From Sinotaia quadrata (taxonomy: Eukaryota > Mollusca > Gastropoda > Architaenioglossa > Viviparidae), in the NCBI GenBank assembly GCA_028829895.1, contig CM054178.1:105807558-105871557 (forward strand): a DNA stretch of 64,000 nt, given 5' to 3'. Below the pieces are notes generated by a model. That model made no database searches and was not told the origin of the DNA. It saw nothing but the letters and a program-made list of their open reading frames with translations. Positions 35,181 to 46,094 of this stretch are shown in pieces; position 1 is the first letter of the stretch; each line of letters begins with the position of its first letter. A program made the position numbers and the translations under genes.

Positions 35181-36190
35181 ATGAAGTATGATTCAACGCA
35201 TATTGTATAATATATAAATGAACATCATTATAGAACGAGACAAATAAGCCACTGTGAACACTCTTAACACATAGTAATGGATACATAACTTTATTAATAT
35301 AAATTGGAATACAAGTAGATGTTCATACCAGGCGCTGTAATTATTATAATTTTCATACCACAGGTGTTGGTTAAATGTGACAAAATAAACCCATCCTTAG
35401 TGTTTATCAAATTAATTTTCAATTTAATAAAGTTATATATGCATATACATATGTAAACTACATCTTATCCTTTTCCTTCTGACTTGTAAATGGTCTTGTG
35501 GCTTTCAAGCCCAGCAGAGAGCTAAGATCCGCTACAATAAATAGATCTTTCTGTGTGGTCACAAGTCAGCCATTTCTGTGTAAAAGCAAGAGATCACAAG
35601 TCGGGTGTTGATCACACTTGGTCGTATTATTATATTATACTAGTCAGTTGACGTAATGGAACGAAGAGAGCGAATAATTTATTAATGTGCATTTGAGAGT
35701 TTCCGCCGTTATCATTATTACTGTTTGTGTCATTTCGACTCCTTGTTGTATTAAATGTGATTGCTTTTCTCTTCTACACGTAGACCTGGCTTGTTATTAG
35801 TCTGTACGTAAGATTAATATTTATGGTTGGGGTTAAAGCCAAAGTATAAATCAATCATTTGGTTGAGCCAATGTGTAAACCAAGTGGGATAAGTGAATCT
35901 TAAGTAGGATGATCCCATAACTAGGGTACAGGTGACGGCTTAGGATTAAGATTGTAGTCAGTGAGATACAGAATGCCATAGTGTCTAGGGAAAGAAGTGT
36001 TTCTAAAGAAACACTGAAGATTCCTCTTACAAGGTTACAATTAGTCCAATCCGATCTGCATATGAAATTAACATATAATTCCTGTAAATCTCTACTTTAG
36101 TCATAGATGAACGAGCCCGTCTTTATCCTTGATGTCGTGTTGGATGCTGTGTTGAAATAAGAGAAAGAGAGGGAATCGCCACACAAGCTA
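35180..36190. other. Non-coding stretch
   Basis: No gene or recognised repeat. Confidence 0.45.
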
Positions 36191-36194
36191 TATA

Positions 36195-36345
36195 TAAATT
36201 AGTTAGTAGTCTCTGCACATTGAGGCCTATTCCCCCTCTCCCCCTCCCAGCGCGAAAGCCAGAAGAGCCCCCTACATTGACGACGCACACATGCACGCAC
36301 ACATTCACACGCACAAACACACGTGCACGCACACAAGACAGTCTG
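36195..36345 (-). repeat. Dispersed repeat family C, copy 2, with CA/CG-rich tail
   Basis: Shares with 12735-12870 a CCCCTCTCCCCC tract, GCGCGAAAGC, a GAAG block and CCTACATTGACGAC. The minus strand reads VVNVGGSSGF then Gly/Arg-rich. Followed by ACACGCAC words to about 36335. Confidence 0.5.
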
Positions 36346-36471
36346 TAAGCCTGAGGGGTGGCCAGCTGGACTGACAATAAACACATCACATTGCACCATT
36401 AATGAATGAAACGCTTGCAAGCTGGAACCTAATTTCTCTAATGCACGATCGATGAACGCGCTATTCGATGT

Positions 36472-36835
36472 CATGTTGTCCCCAAACATCTAGCTATAAA
36501 CAATACCACCACAGACCACCAATCATGCTGTCCCCAAACATCTAGCTATAAACAATACCACCACAGACCACCAATCATGCTGTCCCCAAACATCTAGCTA
36601 TAAACAATACCACCACAGACCACCAATCATGCTGTCCCCAAACATCTAGCTATAAACAATACCACCACAGACCACCAATCATGCTGTCCCCAAACATCTA
36701 GCTATAAACAATACCACCACAGACCACCAATCATGCTGTCCCCAAACATCTAGCTATAAACAACAACTCCACAGACCACCAATCATGCTGTCCCCAAACA
36801 TCTAGCTATAAACAATACCACCACAGACCACCAAT
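36472..36835. repeat. 52-bp minisatellite, 7 near-perfect copies
   Basis: CATGCTGTCCCCAAACATCT starts at 36472, 36524, 36576, 36628, 36680, 36732 and 36784. Differences are few: CATGTTG in copy 1 and ACAACTCC instead of ATACCACC in copy 6. This is the most homogeneous long-unit array in the window, implying recent expansion. Confidence 0.98.
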
Positions 36836-36839
36836 CATG

Positions 36840-38530
36840 TAGGAAACAGTGCACATTTAATGGTCTGCACCCCGCTCATAAAGCGCCCAATTAAAAGTAC
36901 TACACCCGAAGTCTTGCGAAAATAATCTACCTGTAATGACAATACAACAAACAAAAGGAAAAGATAATTCGAGCAGTGAATCAGTACTAGGATTTGTCTT
37001 ACCTCAAACTGTTACAGTAGACAAACTTGCAAACGTGCAAGTTTAAGGATGAAAGATTCGGCCTGAATGAAGACGAGAGCATGTTTGAAAGTACATGTAA
37101 ACAATTCTATCAGTGGATTGGGGAGTGGGGAGGGAGGATAGGAAAAATCAAGCCAATTACACACGTTTGCAGACATTAGTCTCAAAGCACACAAGCTATC
37201 GCTAATCGCTGCACTGTGTCTGAGAGTCTATGAAAACTTGCTAATGTAAACGTGAACTGTACTCTTCACCAGTAGTATGATAGTTTCATAGTGAGACCCT
37301 GTGAGTAGATCACCAACAGTTTCCATAATGAGATCCTGTGAGTAGATATAGAGTTTGCAGGCGGAAGAATGTCAGTATAATATCCTCCGGTCAGAAACAG
37401 TAACAAAATTAGGCCCCATACACCCACACTACTCAATATATTAAAAAAAGGCGAAAACATCAGACCCCTCAGTAATACAACGTTAACCTCATCAAGAGGA
37501 AATCTCAATCTCATTAAAAAAAAATAATAATCCCAACTTCTTCTGGCGTAAACTTCAGCAGTTAGGAGACTTTCATCACGAAATAGACTACCTTTTACAT
37601 GGCAATTAAAAATTTATCAATAACGCACAAAGAAAAAATGCTTCATAAGTGTGTGTTTGTGCGTTTATGTGTGCGTGTGTGTATATAGAATGAGGTAGAG
37701 AAATCGTATTGTTGGACATTAAAGCAACCCACAATATTCAAACAAATTGCTCACTAGTTGACAGTCTGTTTTATAAATCCACAACTCTTCGCACAAACTG
37801 TTTACTTATCGGTTGTCTGTCGCAATTCGCAGTCCACAATTTCCGCATAAACCTCAAGTGAGGTGGCAGGAAAAAAAGGAAGAAAGAAGGAGAAAAAAAA
37901 CGACGAAAGAATAACAGAGGCATAGAATGTATAATTTCAAAGTTAACATTCCAGCAACAAACTTATCCCAGTGGTAATTTACTTTTAATTCAAGAGGCGT
38001 CAATTCTTGAGATGTCTGGCGTTCAGTATTTTTCTCATCAGGTAAAAGACAACCATTTCTTGACAAAGCATGGAACAACACACATCTATAGTCTGTTTGA
38101 GTAAAGCCCAAACTGTTACGCCGATTATTAAATTGATATGGAAGAAACAGCAAATGTTTGTTTCTCAAAAGTAATTTATAAATGGCTTTAAAAACTCAAA
38201 TGACAATGATACAATTGTGAACTGCCTTCTAGAACATCCTTTATTTATTTACATCATCAGCTAAATGCTCTGGGGTGTATGTTTATGCTGATAATATATC
38301 ACACAGGAGAGAAATAGGCCTGATATTTCTATTACAAACATGCATTTATGTCACTTGATCGATTTATTTCTGTCTACGTCTGCAGCCAACATTCGTAAAA
38401 TACGCAGACTGTTTCTGTCACTGTGGAGTATAACTGTCTGTGTAGCATATCAACCGAGTGTATGCGTTTATCTTTCGTACAAACTGCAACTGTATATTCG
38501 TATGTCACACACTGTACAACTGATCATGTT
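36840..38530. other. Non-coding stretch
   Basis: A diverged duplication (CCTGTGAGTAGAT twice) lies at 37275-37350 and a GT-rich patch at 37650-37685. The minus-strand ORFs near 37270-37510 and 37854-38168 have no recognised motif. Confidence 0.45.
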
Positions 38531-38536
38531 CAGCTC

Positions 38537-38551
38537 CACACACACACACAC
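38537..38551. repeat. Short (CA)n
   Basis: About 7 CA units inside a 139-codon plus-strand ORF (38423-38842) that has no family resemblance. Confidence 0.8.
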
Positions 38552-39041
38552 GGACACACTTGCAAACTACTACTCTATTTCTTTTGCTTCTATGCACCAC
38601 GTTCGCAGCGTAAAGCTAGACCAGGAGCGCCTTTAAACGTCTGGTCAGTCAATCTTTCCAACAAGAGAAACGAAAGAAGCGAATTATGGCAAATGACATT
38701 GCGGCAACGAGAGCAGTGCTTTTCGTTACTATGGCTCCTTAGTCTCTCTGCTCGAAAACCAGAAAAACTTAGTGGTTTTTATATATCCTATGGGGTATTA
38801 TACCTGTTTATGTTTACCTACTGGGCGTCCGATTGTGACTAAAATGTATGAATAAAGAGTGAAAACTTCGCACTTGCTCTACTAACACAACCTGTTTGTC
38901 CCTTTCCATGACTGTCAGAAGCTTAGGGGACTGAAAAAAGAGTTGGACTGACTCACAACTAAAATTGTTTTCTGTCACATGAACAGTTATAGCATCTTTC
39001 ATAACAGTCATCGCAGTGAATTAAGTCTAGAAAAGAGAGCC

Positions 39042-39042
<1 letters not shown>

Positions 39043-39135
<93 letters not shown>

Positions 39136-39173
39136 CTCTATCTAGCTATCTATCTAGCTATCTATCTATCTAT
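39043..39173. repeat. (ATCT)n microsatellite
   Basis: About 32 tetramers, with TCTC and AGCT interruptions near the right end. Confidence 0.98.
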
Positions 39174-39634
39174 TAATCATATGACCCGTTATGTCTCCAC
39201 ACTTAAAGTGATAAATGGACAATTTATCAGGAAAAATCACCATAATTTTCTTTGTTACAAGTTAGAGACATGACCTGTTATGTCTCTACACTTAAGGAAT
39301 ACAAATGCAAATCATAAGCAAAAATCATTATCAATATATCTCTTCTGGTAATAGAAAAGTACAACATACACAATCATGTTAGTATCATATAAATAAATAA
39401 ATAAGTAAGATTATTCCTTCCTCTCAACAGTATAGAATATACAAAATATCTATATAACTATTTCACAGCACTTACAGAGATATATGTACTAGATCCTTAC
39501 ACGTCCATGTCTATTGCTCTGGACAAGTAGTCGGTCCCTTCATTGTTGGTGCCTTGATTAACTTCCACATAGTCTACTCAAAACATCTCTAAGTAAAATG
39601 CAAGTATAACATATCATTAGCAAAAGTACATGAA

Positions 39635-40040
39635 ATATTTCTAAGTCCATTCTCTCTCAATCAATGTGTTAACACTCACCATAAGCTAACAGCTGCCTTT
39701 AATGACCGGACTTCTTGCCACTCCAAATTCAAGTGATTAGACAACAGAATTCTCTACAGCATGTAAACTTTTTATCTCAGCCCATTGGCTGGTCTTGTTC
39801 TCCTTGTAATCTTAACTATTGTATAATAAAACTACTCATCCAGTTGGAACTGGTTTGGATTGCATCAGCAATTTCTAGCATATTCTCAACTTGAGTTGTT
39901 TATTCCAACTCTGACACTTACAAAAATACCATACTAAGGAGTGCCAAGGTCAGGTCACTTCGACAATTTAACAATTTATATAACAATTAAGTCTAGAAAT
40001 AGAGATCAGCAAGTTTATTTCACCACATTATCTATGTGCA
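39635..40040 (+). repeat. Dispersed repeat family B, copy 1
   Basis: About 400 bp collinear with 58925-59305. Shared landmarks are AAGTCCATTCT, GTTAACA, ATAAGCTAA, AAGTGATTAGA, ACTCATC, GAACTGGTT, GAGTTGTT, AACTCTG, TTACAAAAATA, GGTCA(G)GTCAC, AACAATTTATATAACA, TTAAGTCTAGAAATAG and CCACA. There is no ORF. It could be a non-autonomous DNA element or the 3' end of a retroelement. The family is unknown. Confidence 0.75.
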
Positions 40041-40041
40041 T

Positions 40042-40415
40042 GTATTATGTTATGTGGGTTCAAATGTATAATAAAACAATTTATCACAAAATATATTGCG
40101 ATTCAAAGTTGATTACGGTGATTGGACGCTAGTTCTGCTGGTGATGTGATTTCAAGCTAATGGTGTGACTTTAACAACGCTGATGAAGACAATGATGACG
40201 ACAAAAATCATTATAACCCTGGTGGTAGCTCTGAAGGGATTGTGCATTTTAATCTTTTTTATGCAATAAGCTTCCTGAATACATTGAAAATATACGTTAA
40301 AAAAACCCACTAAAAGCTGTGAAACACTATACACGTCATTATTGGTCTGAAATTGATAAATTCTGGGTACAGTAAAAAGTTAGCATTACAATCGCTTAAA
40401 ACTTTAGACCATGTG
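40042..40415. other. Non-coding stretch
   Basis: Nothing recognised. Confidence 0.45.
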
Positions 40416-40416
40416 C

Positions 40417-40418
<2 letters not shown>

Positions 40419-40511
<93 letters not shown>
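40419..40511. repeat. (GA)n microsatellite
   Basis: About 46 uninterrupted GA units, the longest pure purine tract in the window. Confidence 0.98.
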
Positions 40512-40513
<2 letters not shown>

Positions 40514-40514
40514 A

Positions 40515-41440
40515 GGGGACAATAGAAAACTATGCGAAAGCTAAAACCACGTGAAGTTCAAGGCCAAAACACACAAATGCACTGCGTGCAGTAATGTCAC
40601 TCACGCAGGTCAATATACCAGGCCGGTCATGGAAGGCAAGCGCTGGGGATCACCGCGGACGCATGCCGATCTAAAGGCAAATGCCAGACAAAACCGATAT
40701 GTCACAGGAAAGGTGAATGTCATGTTCTACAGATCAATACCGGATCAAAATAATAGAGACGGTTTTAGTATGTACGTGTACATTTGAGCTTAATCTTTGG
40801 ACATTCGCGCAGTGATAGAGAAGAGGTTACAGTGTTCTTTACGTGAACAGGTAATGAAGAGTAATAACCACTGCGAGGCTAATGAACTGCAGGGAGACCA
40901 CGAAATGAAAATAAGGGGGTAAATTTTCACACATTGGAAAAAGAGACTAATGAACTTAAGGAGACAACAAAATGAAAAGAATAAAGGGTAAATTTTCACA
41001 CATAAATTTTTACACATTTGAACATAAGAGACAAATGAATTGTAGGGACGCTTCAAAATGGAAAAAAAAATACGAAGTTTATTTTTCATACATTGGAACA
41101 GATATGAATGACACCTTGATAAAATTAATGAAAGTGCCGATGAAACATTGGAAATAATTTAACGTTTCGGGACCGTGTGCAGTGTGCCCAGCAGTGTGCC
41201 CCGCAGATATCATAAGTCATAAGGGAGGCAAAGATCTAAGTCATTGATGTTCGTGCGTGAGATTGTGCGTATTTGTATGCGTTTGTGATATTTCTGCCTA
41301 TAATAACTTACGCTAAAATTCAGCTTGTGTGGCAGATCAATATTGCAGTTAGATGTGTAATATACATATGCTCAGTTCAAGAAATATGAGTTAGACTAAA
41401 TTATTGCTGTTTGTTTACTTTCAACATACGTTGATTTCAC
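40515..41440. other. Non-coding stretch
   Basis: 40560-40700 is slightly G+C richer, with a 78-codon plus ORF of no known family. A weak duplication of GGGGTAAATTTTCACACAT / GGGTAAATTTTCACACATAA lies at 40917-41003. Confidence 0.4.
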
Positions 41441-41446
41441 AGCAAT

Positions 41447-41472
41447 ATCTATCTATCTATCTATCTATCTAC

Positions 41473-41530
<58 letters not shown>
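41447..41530. repeat. (ATCT)n microsatellite
   Basis: About 21 tetramers with one ACCT interruption. Confidence 0.98.
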
Positions 41531-41531
<1 letters not shown>

Positions 41532-41534
41532 GCC

Positions 41535-42135
41535 AACTAACTAAAGCAAATGTTAACGTTCACAATAGTGAGCCATAATACAAAGCTGTATACAATAACA
41601 GTCCACTCAACTTTGCAAAATAGGTTACCACACAGCATGTAGTGTGTTAAAGGAAGTGCTGAAACAACAGCTTAGAGGGAATAACTTATGCTCAAGAACA
41701 CGGATTCAACGTGTATGTATGCTGTGGTCAGTGAAGTGTTAATCCAGATTCGAAAACATTTTTCTTTCTCCTTTGTTTAAAGTTACTGCTTGCTAAATGC
41801 AAGCTTCCTGTGTGTTGATGCACAAAAGGCATTGTTATTATCATTATTGTAGTTGCTCAATATTGCTGCTTTTCTTGTTATTTGATTGACTTTTGTTAAA
41901 ACTGTGTTGCTGTTAGCGGTGCTTCCACAGCGTTAATAAATGATAACAAGAACAAACGTCTACTGTTCTTCTCACCAGTAAAAGTTATTTAGCTTGAAAT
42001 GTATTTCGTACCATTTACTATAGACTCAACTCGCAGAAGAATTTTCACCAGTGAAAGCGTGTTTATTTCACGCTAGCTAAAGCATGTCTACTGCTAACCA
42101 GTGAATGTATGTTACCAGTTAATGTGCGTTTATTA
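41535..42135. other. Non-coding stretch, putative intron of the minus-strand gene
   Basis: No coding signal. CACCAGTGAA-like words repeat loosely at 41972-42125. Confidence 0.45.
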
Positions 42136-42280
42136 CTAAAATGCGAAAGACAGTTTGTTAAATAGGGGTGGGTGGTGTGCGGTTGGCGGAATGCAAACAC
42201 TTGCGCAATACAAAACACTTTTGTCGAGCGAGACCAAGAACGGAGGAAAAATAGCTAACACAATAAATCCGCAACAATAC

Positions 42281-42873
42281 CTTACGGCTGCAGGCGCCGA
42301 TTCCGGAAAGGTGAGCTTGTCAACGGTGCATTCCTCGTATTTCCGACAGATTTCGCTACTCTCCAAGTCCATTCCACATTCATCTGCACTCCCGTTGTGG
42401 TCAGCGTATTCCTCTGCACTCCCATTCTGTCTATGGTGTGCCGAACGACCTTCATCAAAATATACCAGTTGTCTCCGAACCCGCAGCCCATGCAAGCTAT
42501 TGTGCTCGGTGTGCCTCTCGTCCAGAGCGCCACAGTGCTCCACCGACCCCACCTGATAACTCGAATCGCCATTGTCTTCGATCAGGAGGACACTGGTAGA
42601 CTCGTTAATCCGAACTCGTTTCTTGCCGGGGGAAACAGGAGCCGAGGCGGCGCCGGACAGTGCAGACGTCTCAGAGAACTGTTTCTGAGAGTCAGGAATC
42701 CCGGATGATAGGCAGGACACGAGCGCAGTCGACCTGAGAGGCACGGGGTCGTGTGGCCCGTTGACAACCTGAGTCACGGGGTCATGTGACCCGTTGACCT
42801 CCATTGCAACCTGAGTCAAGGGGTAGTGCGGCCCGTTGACGGCCATTGGAATCTCTGGCGGCAGCATAAGCAT
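42281..42873 (-). CDS. Probable first coding exon of an unidentified gene
   Basis: The minus-strand frame opens with ATG at 42873. A TGA lies in frame four codons upstream, so this ATG is the likely start unless a splice acceptor intervenes. The frame stays open with strong codon-like composition and high CpG for 196 codons to a cluster of two donors: GTAAGG (exon end 42286, phase 0) and AAG followed by GTATTG (exon end 42281, phase 2). Translation beyond that point turns hydrophobic and AT-rich, as expected of intron. The protein is acidic and polar, probably disordered. Residues 12-46 hold three copies of V-N-G-x-H-x-P. Residues 79-98 are APVSP GKKRVRINES TSVLLI-like, a basic patch before a short hydrophobic strand. 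Residues 150-166 hold a doubled NGSA(E/D)E. There is no signal peptide, membrane span or known domain. The KKRVRINE patch recalls RVxF-type phosphatase-docking motifs, but Ile replaces the aromatic residue, so this is only a thought. The family was not recognised; confidence is for a real coding exon. Confidence 0.72.
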
Positions 42874-42879
42874 GAAGCT

Positions 42880-43965
42880 TTTTCAGGGAGATAATCTGCT
42901 TAGGTTCGAAATTTGGTTACGTCCCCTTAGCTTTAGTCTGTTCCTGTTTCGCTGTCACAATTAGTTATTGTATAGACAAATGGATGAAAATCGTTTGACC
43001 GGAGAAACGATGTTGCGATCTGTTGTCACACTCTGAAGTGCACAAAAATTGGATTACGATCTTGAGAGATTTAAAACCATGATGTCGTCCTCTTTCACTT
43101 CTTCTCTTCACACTGAAGCTGGTGTCGCAGAGGGAACGTTGGTGTGGTTAGACATGCGAAATTTGCTTTAAATATTTACCTCTGAATTTAAACAACAGGT
43201 GGTTTTCAAGCGGTCATAGGAGCTTTTCGAAAGTGAATTGTATAACAGAGACAAAGCAGTATGAACTAATCAGAATGACGCTGCAAAAGTACTCTGATGA
43301 CATTTATGGTTGTCGTCATTACACTTAACAGTCATCGTGGTCAACGTCACCAGTGAGTATGAAAGAAATCGAAAGTTTCGGACGCGCGGTCGATAGTAAC
43401 AGCATACCCAACAGAAACAAATCCCACTTCACCCGTTCGTTAGACATGCGGATACAAGATGTGGGCGATTAACTGGCCACAGGGCAGAGTTGCGCGATGA
43501 CCGAAGACTGGTGGACGATGACGTTGGTATGGTGGCACTGTCAGAGATAGAAGTGAAGCAAGAGAACAACTGATCATTTCCTTTAGTTCACAAGGAGACT
43601 TAGCTACACCAACTTAATAGATGTCAAAACCGCTCTAAGTCTTTCTCTCTTTTTTTTTTAATTTCGCAAACTGTACTCTCCAACCCTAATCTCTCCAACT
43701 AGTTTACACATTTGTTCTCCTTTCATTCGCTGTCCTGCGAACGCTGGGTATCATTTCTTCGCGAAATAGAGTGAGCAGAAGCTCTTCCAGTTTAGGGGAA
43801 GCGAAAAGACCGAATGCGAACGGGCTGCATACAACTCAGCTGCTGTCACACACACGCACTCGGCGGCAGAAAACCTCGAAATGAACCAGCTATCGCGATA
43901 TATTGTATCGAGCTTTTCTTGACGGCTCATTCATTCGTACGCCATTAGATCCGGGCAGTCACTTT
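42880..43965 (-). promoter_or_regulatory. Likely 5' flank and promoter region of the 42873 gene
   Basis: This lies directly upstream of the putative start codon on the minus strand. CpG remains frequent (for example 43375-43510 and 43735-43930), unlike most of the window. A palindromic CTATCGCGATA lies at about 43892. No TATA box at a convincing distance was seen, and the transcription start cannot be placed. The promoter role is inferred from position and composition. Confidence 0.35.
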
Positions 43966-43971
43966 AAGTTG

Positions 43972-43989
43972 CACACACACACACACACG

Positions 43990-44032
<43 letters not shown>
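43972..44032. repeat. (CA)n microsatellite
   Basis: About 30 units with GCACG interruptions near the left end. Confidence 0.97.
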
Positions 44033-44034
<2 letters not shown>

Positions 44035-44695
44035 GTACGTACAGGTGTGTGCAGAGGTTGAGAAGCGTGCACAGGCCAGCCAAAAGAAATAAAACACACG
44101 GACAAACTCATGCATAGCAATTATGTTTTAAAGGCTGACTACGCTGGTACGAACAGAAGAGCTTAAAGTGATTGTTACATTCACTTATTCTGTATCTTTT
44201 GTTTTTCTTTCTTCGCTTCACCTTTTCCCCCAGTGTTCGACTGAATCCCTTTGTGCCATTACGTATCTACATGCGACTGACTCACATGAATATACAAAGC
44301 GGAAAAGCAAATTCGAATTCTTATGATGTACAAGTGTTAAAGTGGCCTCGTACTTTTTACTTCTGACAGACACATTTTGCTGACGAATATACTTCGAGGC
44401 CAAAGGCAAGGTACGGCTGCATGCATAAGTTATTTTAGGCTGCGTTCTATATTTGGAGCTAGCTGTATGCGTAATTTACTCATTTTGCCATTAATGTGCA
44501 CTGTCAGTCAATCATCTGATCTGTCGATCGATCAAGGCGCGGATTAAACTGTAAGATAAATCGTTTAACGGCAAAATGTTCTGAAGACGAGTACAATAGA
44601 CTTATGGTCTAGTTAATTCCAGTCAGGAGCATTGATAACTTAAAATAAGTGAGCATATTTTGCTTATGTGCTTGCCTGCGCGTGAGGACGTTCGA
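44035..44695. other. Non-coding stretch
   Basis: No gene or repeat recognised. Confidence 0.45.
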
Positions 44696-44699
44696 TGTG

Positions 44700-44842
44700 A
44701 ATGTGTGCATATTATACAATGTTCATGTGTTTGTATTCCCGTGTGTTATGCATATTGTACAGTGTTCGTGTGTTTGTATACTTGTGTGTTGTGCTGTACA
44801 ATTTTCATGTGTTTGTATTCCCGTGTTTTGTGCATATCAGCA
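44700..44842. repeat. About 48-bp tandem repeat, 3 copies
   Basis: TTCATGTGTTTGTATTCCCGTGTGTT followed by a CATATTGTACA-like link occurs three times with some differences. Confidence 0.85.
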
Positions 44843-44879
44843 AATATGCTTTGGCAACCCAGAACACATTTATTTCTAC

Positions 44880-45080
44880 TTTTTTTTTTTTGTTGAGAGA
44901 GAGAGCAATATTATGTAAGAGAAAAAGAATGAGGGGTGCCGTATTCATCAGGTCAACGTTGAACAAAAGATCCAAGCAGCAGGATATCCAAGTTACGTGC
45001 ACATTATAGGTATACTACCTTTTAAACATACCGAGGTGTGCTTGCCGCTACTTCAGTTAAAAAAAAAAAAAAAAAAAAAA
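44880..45080. repeat. Poly-T at 44880-44891 and poly-A at 45059-45080
   Basis: A T11 run followed by a GA patch, and 170 bases later an A22 run. The pair flanks about 165 bp of unique DNA. No target-site duplication was recognised. Confidence 0.7.
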
Positions 45081-45084
45081 GGAA

Positions 45085-46090
45085 AGCAGGAACATAAATC
45101 AACTTGTGAGTGAGAGAGAGTCGCAAACATTAACACGCCCCTAGTCAGTGAATCATCGTAGCGTTTGTTCCGGACCCAGTTACCGCAGAATTGAGGTTTT
45201 CTGACAGCAGTTGTATATATGTAGGCCTACAGTATCTAGAATCGCATGCTGAAATTATGCTACACTCAAATCAAACGAAGTTTTTTGTGCGTTAGCTTAT
45301 CAGTACACAGCTCACTTTGATCCTGAGTGTCACGAGTTTAATAAGCACCAGGCGGACCGGATAGGAGCGCCAACGTAATCCGTGTAAAGAATCTTCAAAA
45401 CAAAATCTTTATTTTAAATTAAATTATCTTTAATGCTCTTTTGTTTTCGGATGTCGCCATAATAGCAATTTAGCCATGATCCTTCGGACATGTAGACGTT
45501 AGGACGTCGTTGTCGAGTTACTTATCACAGCTGACGTTAAGATGTTAAATAACTGTAAATTTTAAAGGAACAGTGGGGATTTACCAGCATTAAAAATTAA
45601 CTATACTTCATACCTGTTTTTAAAATCACTACCAGAAGCAAAAGAAAGAGTAAAAGTAACGCTTAATTCTACATATGAAAACGACGATACACGAGAACTA
45701 TTTATTATATTTATGTTGTAAACGGAAAGCGAAAATGCGACAGTCAAAACTTTGCAAACACCTATTAAACTCTAAATTGGTCACATCTGCTTATTTTACT
45801 GACATATAATCAAATGCAGACCATCGATGGGAGAAGCATTTTGAAAGAAGTATGATTCAGATGGATCGACGATATATCGGGAACACCTATATTAATGTAG
45901 CAAGAAGAGAGAGAACAAGAATTTACGATACAAGTATTCTGAAGAGAGAGAACAAGAATTTACGATACAAGTTTTTGATGAGAGGACACGATTGTTATTT
46001 CTTAGCAGCTCACATTTAACGCCAGTCCTTTTCAGTCAGGTTGTCGCCCTTATCACACCACTGAAACTGCCCTTTTAGAAAAGCTGTTAG
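45085..46090. other. Non-coding stretch
   Basis: A two-copy repeat, GAAGAGAGAGAACAAGAATT plus TACGATACAAGT, lies at about 45902-45972. Otherwise nothing was recognised. Confidence 0.5.
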
Positions 46091-46094
46091 TGAC

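Noticed and set aside
36472..36835. CRISPR-like regular array
   Set aside because: Units are contiguous with no unique spacers, and the genome is clearly eukaryotic. The same holds for the 28/29-bp array at 25857-26247.
38423..38842. 139-codon plus-strand ORF
   Set aside because: No recognisable domain, crosses a short CA repeat, low-complexity Thr-His patch, no splice sites or CpG signature.
42136..42280. C-terminal hydrophobic extension of the 42873 frame (about 48 residues)
   Set aside because: It lies beyond two overlapping splice donors and the base composition becomes AT-rich, so it is better read as intron than as a membrane segment.
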